Below, one piece after another: positions 50,001 through 58,700 of a stretch of DNA of 64,000 bases. The notes beneath the pieces were generated by a model. That model was given only the letters and a program-made list of their open reading frames with translations, did no database searches and was not told the origin of the DNA. The DNA comes from Mactra quadrangularis. Its lineage: Eukaryota > Mollusca > Bivalvia > Venerida > Mactridae. Each line of letters begins with the position of its first letter. The stretch's first letter is position 1. Location of the stretch: contig CM046308.1 of assembly GCA_025267735.1 (NCBI GenBank), positions 36,197,267-36,261,266 on the forward strand, written 5' to 3'. Both the position numbers and the translations under genes were made by a program.

Positions 50001-52106
50001 ATAAAATGCGTGGCACACAACTTGAAATCAAAAATGAGTTCATGGATGAAATCCCTTTGGAAGTTATGTTTAAACTCGGAAATTCATTAATATTAATGAT
50101 TATTACTAGCTTTTAAGATTAGTCAATAGATTCTACCATTTTAATGAAAATGTTAATTTTAATCTTCAGAATGGACGACAAATGCGTTGGTATTTATGAA
50201 GTCGAAGAAAAGCCGCCATGTCTGGCGCTAATCGATGTTAGTGAGTCGACAATAAAATCCGGCTCATTCCGGAAAACGGTGAAGAACTGGACACTGGCTA
50301 GTCATATACCGGTATCTTCAGAGAGTGGGTTGTATTATTGTCAGAAGAACAAAATGTTGTATGTGACAAATAGACGAGTATTGTATTGTTATAACAAAGG
50401 TCTGTATATAGTATGCCAATTATGTTGTCTTTCTGAAAAGGTGAAGAATACCAGTACGCGTTTATGCCATACAAAAAAACCCATCTTTTCCGAGTATAAA
50501 ATTGTTAAAATTCGGCATGGTGGTATCCTTTTGCCAACAATTAACTGGATGATTATGCATGATATATCATTTTATAATAGAAACATGTAGGAATGGTCTG
50601 ATTTCAAAAAGATTACACGTGTTAACCTTTAAGAGCTGTTACTTTCACAACAATGTGAAACACAATGTGCTCATGTTCAGTTATGTAGAGATCAAATTTC
50701 TGTATCATTATGGTAAGCTATTTTACATGTATCCTAGAAGAAACACGAGTATGGTAAATATACAATACATGTGTGAGCAGAATCAATATTTTGTTATCCA
50801 ACAGCTAACAAGAGTTGTCTTTCCTTCCTCACAAAAATTCCTTTAGTGGGATCTACAATTTATGAAATTGGATTGATTTTTTTAACGTCGTATTTAACAC
50901 ATATTTAGGTCATATTTACGACGGCCAGCTCTTCCTAATATATGTTTCCTGGACACTTTTCTATCACCAGTACTAACTTACCCTACCACGGGGCCGAAAA
51001 CTCATGTATAGGGTATGACCTGCCGCGACGGGGCTCGAACCCGCGATCTCCGAGTTCGAAGTCAGACATGCTAAATACTACGCCACGGCCGCGGCTAAAG
51101 TTGGATTGAAACGCTACGTAAATATTTGTACATATACAATGTACATAATATATGGTTTAACAGACAATAACATCTTTATAGCCTATACCTATATGGAAAA
51201 TCAAATTTAGAGGTCTTAGAAAAATAAGAGGACACTACGCATCGCCATCACAACGAGAAATACAGTAAAGTTTGCTATAAAGGCAACCATGGTCCCTATA
51301 TTTAGACACTTCCGCTATAACGGGCCATCGATTTTGATCGTCGTAGTAATAATTAGGGACTTAAGTCAGTTATCTTTCCCCGATAAAATCTGAAGCAATC
51401 CAATTGGTAAGTAGGTCCTTACAGTTGGAATCCTCGGATTTTATCATTGAAGTCCTATGTAGGGAAAAAAAATATTTCATCTAATATATTTCTCGTTTAT
51501 GAAGATATTAACAGACGTGGTGAAATTAAGATAGTTCTTTACCCTAAAAATACTTAGCTTAAATTGCAAACAAATTAAATGATTAATAAAAAAGTTATGT
51601 AAGATTAACTTTTGCAAATTGACATTGAAAAGTAAGAGTAAAATCCGAGTAATTCAACTAATTGGACCTACCTATTTTAAGAGTATACAAGGGGAAATAA
51701 CTGACTAAAGTCTCTTATAGTATGATATAGTCATGTACATGCATATACTTTATGGCGCATTACGCTGTATGTCGATAGATATCATATGCAGTAAGTAAAA
51801 CAATCATATCATATTCTTGTTCATATTTCAGACTTGAAGTTACTATACAAGAAGAGTTATGATCATGTAGGCAAAGACTTATATATTCTAGGATCTATAG
51901 TCTGTGATTGTAACAGTAATATATACATAACCTCAGATCAAAGTGTACTTAGAGTGGATGCTACAACTGGGGCCTTACAGTCTATTATACCTGTAGATAT
52001 GGAGCCATACCATATAGTTCTGGGACATGACAAAACATTTATTATAATTCTCGGTGACGACGATAACGTGCGTTACTGTAAGCTATTGGAAGAGGGAGAT
52101 AACTGA
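46403..52106 (+). CDS. RING finger protein with NHL-like repeats (TRIM-NHL-like, no B-box), 456 aa
   Basis: Four exons join in frame: 46403-47098, 48718-48887, 50170-50399 and 51832-52106. An N-terminal C3HC4 RING has ligands C30, C33, C46, H48, C51, C54, C75 and C78; RINGs of this kind recruit E2 ubiquitin-conjugating enzymes, so E3 ligase activity is likely. Residues 90-200 are Ser/Arg/Lys-rich and look disordered. From about 200 onward, short NHL-like strands appear (TILADWRNRVLKVYSRSGQY at 207-226, and CDCNSNIYITSDQSVLRVD in the last exon), suggesting a small beta-propeller. No B-box or coiled coil is visible, unlike classical TRIM proteins. A possible TATA motif is at 46109-46117, and AATAAA is at 52387-52392. 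Introns hold SINE and MITE insertions. The substrate is unknown; immune roles of bivalve TRIM-like families are only an analogy. Confidence 0.8.
47099..48717. other. RING-NHL intron 1
   Basis: Only the inverted repeat at 47773-47809 and a G+C-richer stretch at 48100-48560 of unknown nature. Intron 2 (48888-50169) shows nothing recognisable. Confidence 0.6.
47773..47809. repeat. Inverted repeat in RING-NHL intron 1
   Basis: AAGAGGTTTACTAGTT / AACTAGTTAACCTCTT around CCGGT. Confidence 0.7.
48718..48887 (+). CDS. RING-NHL gene: exon 2
   Basis: 170 nt between TTTATTTCAG and ACAAA/GTAAGT. It enters in phase 0 and leaves with two bases of a Lys codon. It encodes LDEGPLYMTVISNK and alternating hydrophobic strands consistent with propeller blades. 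Confidence 0.8.
50170..50399 (+). CDS. RING-NHL gene: exon 3
   Basis: 230 nt. The acceptor ATCTTCAG supplies the third base of the split Lys codon, and the donor AAAG/GTCTGT is non-optimal but phase-correct. It encodes MDDKCVGIYEVEEKPPC and ends RRVLYCYNK. The weak donor could lower splicing efficiency; if read through, the ORF continues to 50590. Confidence 0.75.
50877..51100 (-). mobile_element. tRNA-derived SINE family A, copy 3, in RING-NHL intron 3
   Basis: Same head and body in reverse orientation, flanked by the 9-bp duplication TTGGATTGA (50868-50876, 51101-51109). Confidence 0.9.
51356..51714 (-). mobile_element. Harbinger-like MITE A, copy 2 (359 bp), in RING-NHL intron 3
   Basis: Reverse-complement homolog of 9144-9502 with the same length. 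Flanked by TTA at 51353-51355 and 51715-51717. Confidence 0.8.
51832..52106 (+). CDS. RING-NHL gene: terminal exon
   Basis: 275 nt after CATATTTCAG, continuing phase 1 of exon 3 to TGA at 52104-52106. It encodes a blade-like CDCNSNIYITSDQSVLRVD and ends LLEEGDN. The last codons and the stop lie inside a perfect 12-base inverted repeat. Confidence 0.8.
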
Positions 52107-52144
52107 TCAAAGATTTTGATTTAACACATGTGCAGTTATCTCCC
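52094..52144. repeat. 12-bp perfect inverted repeat spanning the RING-NHL stop codon
   Basis: GGGAGATAACTG (52094-52105) and CAGTTATCTCCC (52133-52144), with a 27-base loop. In the mRNA it would form a hairpin that includes the stop codon. Confidence 0.85.
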
Positions 52145-53950
52145 CTGACCTGATGTTATCCGCAGCTGGCATGCATGTTTTTAAAAACGTCACATTTGTT
52201 CGTGATTTTGTAGACAAAATCACATGATTCGGCTCTTAATAACCGTTGGTAACACCAGTGGCTAATATATGTGAAGGTCTTCGGAGCATAGATCTTCAAT
52301 AAGACATGCCTTGCCAAACAAACCTTATGTGCATGGGTTTAATTATGAACTCGGGGTTCATAATATTTTGATTGTGTACATGTTCAAATAAAAAAGGGGG
52401 TACCAAGGGCTTTTGAATGATTTGAGACTATGAAATCGACTCAATTATCATGTAAAACACTGTCTATCATAGTATCCACATTAATTTCTATGATAGGAGT
52501 GGAGCCATGATTTTAGGGGTTTCATAAACCATATTTCAGATCAGAAAACCTCCCTTCATTCTAAATTCTGTTTTAATTGTTGTATTTCTAGTCTTTATAA
52601 AATTCCAGATACGAAATTAAGAAGACAAATTCCCAATTATTATTTATTACTACAAAAATCAAAAACACTCATTATTATTTATTTTTATTGCATGTATTTA
52701 GATAATATTATCGAGCAGTAGGCAGTTTTTTTAATGAACTTAAGCTGGGATAGTAAACATCTTTGCATCTATAATCAACATCTTGCAATGCAAATCTATC
52801 ATTCATGTATAGTATAAACAGATCTATGTCATTGATTTTTAATATAACTACAATGTAGTTCCTAATTCTATTACTGTATTTCTATGTTATAACATCACAT
52901 TAAACAAGTTTGCTAACAACAAGTGTGGAGACTGGTTTGTGTTTTTCATTTCCTTTGATTCCTAACAATACACAGGAAAAGCGGTAGTTGCAATGTTTCA
53001 AAATTGATAAATGTGTTAGCCCCTGGAAAACACATATTATTTATTACAGGTACTTTAATCATGGCAGACAGAAATGCTTAGAGATCTAAACTAAGGGAGA
53101 CAACCAGTACTGAACTAACTACTTTAAGTGTGTCAATTTCTTCCTTGAGATTTTTTGTTGAATTTATAGCCATAAAACACAAACTAAGGTCATACCATGG
53201 CAGTTTGTCAACCAACTCACCATTCCTGGATAGACTAAATCTTTGAATTTAACTTTTAACCAGCTACTATGTGCATACCTATACTTATGTCAGGGACTGA
53301 CAAGTGCAGAATACATGTTTGATTTAGAATCAGTGGTAATAGGGAGAATGGGCGCAGAAGTTATTTCATGACCAAGCTCCACAAAAGCATGCATCCAAAG
53401 ATAATCAACTCTATGACTCTTCCATCAGTAGACTTGTGCACCACAAATGGAGCTAGGTGGGTGGCTTTCTTCCTTAGTAAGCCATTCATTGATAAAAACC
53501 AGTAGCAGTCGACTGTTTCATATTTATACACTACTTCTGATGACCAACACATATCTTACTAAGAAAAACAACACTGAATATGTCCAGTTCATATAACAAA
53601 GTTTTTATTAAAAAACACAATGTGACATGATTATTTATGTGAAAGATAACAATAATACAAAAACATCACATTTATAAAACAAAAACAATACATACACAGA
53701 CATATAGTATTCATGTATCCATTTAAAATCTAACAATGAATTTAAACAATACACAACCATAAAGTTACTATCATGACCTCAAAAAATACCATGATATATT
53801 CTTTCACACAACTTACATTATCAAAGGGAGCTAATTCTTATTCAGAATTTCTAGGATACCTGTGTATATAAATCACCTTAAGGAATTAAAGAGTATAAAT
53901 AAATAAACAAATAGCCACTTAAACTTTTATCTTTACAATACTATATGCAG
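52107..53950. other. RING-NHL 3' UTR and downstream DNA
   Basis: AATAAA at 52387-52392 may serve the RING-NHL transcript. A degraded SINE B lies at 53160-53460. No further exon recognised; 54099-54864 also shows nothing beyond A+T-rich DNA. Confidence 0.55.
53160..53460 (-). mobile_element. SINE family B, degraded copy 3
   Basis: Retains CAGTTTGTCAACCAACTCACC, TTAGAATCAGTGGTAATAGG and GACCAAGCTCCACAAAAGCA, but the tRNA-like head is strongly mutated. Confidence 0.65.
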
Positions 53951-54098
53951 GCTGGATAAAATTAAAGGCTCAGATGTTGGACCAAGTTACCAAAAAGACA
54001 AAGCGTCCGCAACTTTCATGTCAGCCAAAGCATACGTTGTTAAACATGACGATGAAGAAGTCAAAGTATTTCAGTTTCATGATTGCTGGAGCAGCTGA
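53951..54098 (+). CDS. Orphan coding-looking terminal exon
   Basis: After a pyrimidine-rich tract and ATATGCAG, one base plus 48 codons read LDKIKGSDVGPSYQKDK and continue through AKAYVVKHDDEEVKVF to HDCWSS and TGA. The composition (charged, alternating hydrophobic, Trp/Cys near the end) looks protein-like and unlike the surrounding low-complexity A+T-rich DNA. No partner exon was recognised between 52107 and 53950. It could be the last exon of a gene whose other exons were missed, an alternative last exon, or a retrocopy fragment. Family not recognised. Confidence 0.35.
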
Positions 54099-54864
54099 CT
54101 TCACCGGGGGTGATCTTGATGAACACACTTTTGTCATTTAAAATTCTTAATTCAATGTTTATGATATAAAAATATCATCTATGATGTAGAAACATAAGCA
54201 GTACAGTCTGAAATACCACGTTAACAATTTTGATTGGTTTTAGCTTTTGGTCCGGTAAAAGTCTATTCGGTCTGGTAAAATTTTGGCCTTTACCAGATCG
54301 AATGTCTTGTGCTTTGAAAATTCATTCGTGAGGACTGATACATGTACCACAAACAGATCACTGGAATACACAGTGAAAAAACACTATATAAATACTTTAA
54401 CAATTTATTAAATTACAATCATACTACTCATAAAGTACATTAATAATAATAAATATCATTTTTCACATACATAACAATTTTCAAACTGTCACTAAAATTA
54501 ATCATTTATCAGTACAGATGAATTGGTAAAGTAAATACTTATGACAGTAAAGTTAGAAAACATTCTTTCCTATAATATTAATGTCAGAGGCGTATTTTGA
54601 ACAGATTTTTTTATATACTTTATCAGGATTTCTTCATCCACTGTCTGCACTTAGCAGACGCATACTTGTAAACTTGTACTACAACAATATACACTTAAAT
54701 TAAGGTTGATACATCATTTATTTAATCATAGTGCACACTGCAAGTACCTAATTAGTTCTGTAATCTAAGGTGATACCATCTGTAAACTGAGTAAAAATAA
54801 GGTATACTCAAATGATGCTTGGGTTCAACAGACTTCATATATAAATTTACTCTCTTCCAAATCT

Positions 54865-54929
54865 CTATCCAGTGTTAATGATTACTTCACAATTACAGTC
54901 TTTAGCACACTTTGATTTATCCCAAGGAG
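54865..54929 (-). CDS. Possible alternative last exon of the small membrane protein gene
   Basis: The acceptor TTATTTTCAG is followed by two bases completing the split codon, then PWDKSKCAKDCNCEVIINTG and TAG (65 nt). Spliced to exon 1 it would give a 72-residue form with a Cys-rich tail in place of the charged helix. Phase matches exactly, but it may belong to a different gene. Confidence 0.4.
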
Positions 54930-55436
54930 CTGAAAATAAACAAAATAGAAATTGAAGTAGAGATAAAACAAGCAAAACTTGTACAATAGACTTTAGCCAG
55001 AAGTCAAATATCTGGGTTATTCCAGGTGGTAAAAATAAACTTTTACTGTTGCAACAAAAGCATGTTACCAAAATCAATACAATTTAATCAGAATTTCGTG
55101 CTTGTCAGCAATAATATGGGGGAAAAAATGTTTGTACAGTATGCTACTGCCTCTGCACTGATGGAAAACTCATAAATTGGAGTTCCGAATTATGTTTATT
55201 CCATAAGCTATATTATTCAAACTTGAGGTATAGACTGTATTTATTCTATGAAAAAATTACAAGAGAAGCTTTGGATACTTCTTTCGTTCATAATCAAAAC
55301 TGAAGTTCAGTTATTTTACAGTGTAAAATTTACACCAACATATTCTACAATAAAACTAAAATCTCTCGACACCAAACTAAACAGTTTGCAGCTATTGGAA
55401 ATGGTTTGACCAAAGTTCTGATTAAAAATTTAAGCC

Positions 55437-55535
55437 CCACGAAAGTATGCCCCCGCCCAGGAATCGAACCCACGACCCCTAGATCAGTAGACTTGCTTGC
55501 TACCAACTGAACTAGCCGGGCTGCTGGTCGGGTAT
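55437..55535 (-). mobile_element. SINE family B, tRNA-like head only
   Basis: Minus strand GCCCGGCTAGTTCAGTTGGT and GTGGGTTCGATTCCTGGGC give good A and B boxes, the best-preserved tRNA-like head of the family. The body is missing. It lies between the two possible last exons of the small membrane-protein gene. Confidence 0.65.
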
Positions 55536-55659
55536 TTTTCTGTTACCTTTCAATTGGAACAAATGAAAATAGAATCAACATATGCAACAGTTTTTTCAAC
55601 AGCTAAGATATAAACTCTAATAATAAAATATAACTGTACCCCATCACCTTACATCATTG

Positions 55660-55727
55660 CTAGCTAACTTGTGCCATTTGTTGTTGTCTCTCCAATTTCT
55701 TTCTCTTCTTTTCTTCAATTTCTTGCT
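55660..55727 (-). CDS. Small membrane protein gene: last exon (charged helix)
   Basis: 68 nt in phase with exon 1. It encodes an E/K/R/Q-rich amphipathic tail ending QMAQVS and TAG. Short, but the acceptor, phase and composition all fit. Confidence 0.55.
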
Positions 55728-58700
55728 CTGTGAATGTAGAACAGTTTGTTTAACATAACTTATTACAAAAGAGCTTAAACACACCATTTAGTATAGTCAA
55801 ATGGTGCAAGACTTATAAAAATACAAGGGGTGTTCCAAAATTAATGTTACTTGCGGTCTGTCTCATGAAAATCATGCTATTTCAACACAAAACCACATCA
55901 TGTCAACAGTGTGTTCTCTGGAGCGTGGTATGTGTCAATATCTCGCTCACAATTACACTGACCTTGTTACTGTGTACATAGTTTTGTAGCATACTCTTTA
56001 CACTCTATACAAATATGGTTGGTAAGAGAGCCGAAAGCGTATTTGAAATTAGGGCCTATATCAAAGGTACATATCTACTTGGCTTAAAGCCGGTAGATAT
56101 TCATCGCCAGGTTTGTGATATCTATGGGCAGGGTCAAATGTTGTATATGACTATTTGTAGGTGGGTTGCTCGATCGGGACACAAACAGCTGAAAGATGCT
56201 GCTTACACAGGTTGCCCTGCAACTAGGGGTGTAACAATAGGTCGACTTATCGCTGTATCGCGATAGTTTACCTTGCAATAGCAATAGGTCGATAGAACTT
56301 TTTTAAGTCGATAAATATCGCGATAGTTTTTCTGACTATCGACTTTTTCGATAGTTTTCTTGAAAACGAGAGTTGAGCCCCATAAACGCTTTACTTTCAT
56401 CTTTTTTTAATGAGAGAACTCCACATTGATACGGGTCAAATTAAATCTATTTAGAGGCCGGCGCAGAGGAACAGATAAGCTGCGTATCTGCGTAAATACG
56501 CAATTAAAAATCTCAAAAACCCTATAAGAATAAAAAATTTGCGTATCATAACCCAATTAAAAACTCCTTTACTCATAAAGTCTCGAAATCGCCGCGTATC
56601 GAACGTAAATAAAAAATCGAAACTGGTCAGATAAGAGATGCAAAAAATGAAACTTCACGCGACAATTATAATTGTTTGCAGCAATTAAATCAATATTAAT
56701 CCTTTGTTTGAGGACAAATATGTGTTTGCAGTTTGAGCAGAAATTGAGGTAAACAATTTAAGATATGTGTCGGCATTTTTTCACACTTACTTTGTCGATG
56801 TTTGATAGCATAACAATGACATAATTGGAATGTCTCATTATGTAATCATGGAGTCTAATATAAATTAATCTTCATGAAAAATGTATTCTTAAACTAGCGT
56901 GACCTAATTTGTTAAATTGTATTATATATAAAACTTTATAAAAACGATATCGGCGATCCCAAGAAGTCATTTTTTCTTTGTTAAAATTACTGACGATAAT
57001 TGTCAATAACACCGTCTTGTGCAATTAAATTTTATAAATAGTGTTTTGTATTATTTTACAACAAAAATATTTTATAATATATAATTTAGTATTGTATTTC
57101 GTAAAAATAAAATACCTTCAATCATGATGACTTATTGTATTTCGTAAAAATAAAATACCTTCAATCATGATGTCATATATTTTCGCAACCCACGCTATCG
57201 CAAATTAAGTAAAACATTCTTAAATCTTCATAATAAATGTAATAAGCTTATTATTTTTCATTTGTTTTTCTTAATTTAGCAAACAGTGCCCCAGGAACCG
57301 ACAAACTCGAACTTACGTTCCCGTTTTCTGGTGTTCGTTGATAAAACAAATGTCAAAATGCCAGACATTTTTTTTTACTTGCCAACATTTGTTTCGGTGT
57401 AATTTTAAAAATGAAGCATAATTATATGTTTTTTAAATTCAATTAAAATACTGAATATGCTATCATAACTATACTGTGTTTATCATTATCATTATGTAAT
57501 TATGGTAATCGATGACAAAGAGTTAGAATAAAACAAAAAGTTAGTTGAATAAAACAGTTTGTTGATTAATCAGCATTTCAAAAAACCAAATAACTGACAA
57601 GTTGTTATTTGATACAGAAAAGTTATTTTCAAATTAAGTCACTATTTTGTAGATTTCTCCACTCCTGTGAACTAAATTCTGGCGAAATCTTTGAAACATT
57701 TTCCTGCAATGTTCTGTCTGATTGGTCAAAGCAAAATTCTTCCAAACAAAACAGCCACCGTTGAAAGGGTTTTCAGCATTATGAATTCCATGTGAACTGT
57801 TTCTTGCAATAGGATTCGACAGTCTCTTTTGGATCCTCTAAAGAGGACATGTTGTCATTATAAGTCATTAGACTATAACCAGCTTGAGGCTGTTGTTAAT
57901 TGCTTAAAGAACATGCATCTAATAGTAAGAGTCTGAAAGATCTTGCTTTGTAAAGTTCTGACAATCAAATTGAATGGAGAATAAAAACTGAAGTCATTGT
58001 TTTGAATGCTATTGTTACCGATTGGCTTGACATTATATTTTCCCAATTTAAACCAAAATGCCGATAAAATTCCCAATTCTATGGGTATGGGACATATTCC
58101 CAAAATTGTGAAAAAAACACTGGTGGTTGCTGTCCTAGTTACAATATCTTCAATAGATATTTATAAGTATATTTGTGCATGCCTAGTTTTTTTTATTAGT
58201 ACTCAATTTATCGTCATATAAATGGCAAATACTCAATCCAGTAAAATATCTTGGAGTAAAAAAAATTACGCACTCTATTGGAAATGGCATTACTCAATTG
58301 TCTGAAAAACTGGGTGTAAATACCCAATACACCCCAAACCTTATCTGTTCCTCTGTTAATTAAAGGGCTACCAGTAATCATCTTATTTGATCAAATACTC
58401 GCCGTAATGGAAGTAAAAGAATGCCTGCATGGAGCGGCGATTTTGAAATTGCAGGGGTGGCGAAATCAACTGTCCCAGTCGTACATTTTAATGTATGGAC
58501 AAGTTATTTTTATGGACTAGTAAAAAATTCAATTTTAATTTGTTAAAAACGTTTTTACCTCTGCATTACTCCGTGGAAGTTATAAATAAGACTTGCATAG
58601 TAGCATTCGCCGAGCAGAGTTGTCATATACTCGGCGATAAAGTAACATTAACTGATTTACGACTGTCGTCATTTTCTGTGATAAGTTGATTGTGAAATTC

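Larger units (their letters stand above)
50400..51831. other. RING-NHL intron 3, mostly mobile elements
   Basis: SINE A copy 3 (50877-51100) and Harbinger-like MITE A copy 2 (51356-51714) together fill about 40 percent of the intron. Confidence 0.75.

Noticed and set aside
55437..55535. Possible functional tRNA gene on the minus strand
   Set aside because: A and B boxes are good, but the acceptor and anticodon stems do not pair fully and the sequence matches the SINE B head.
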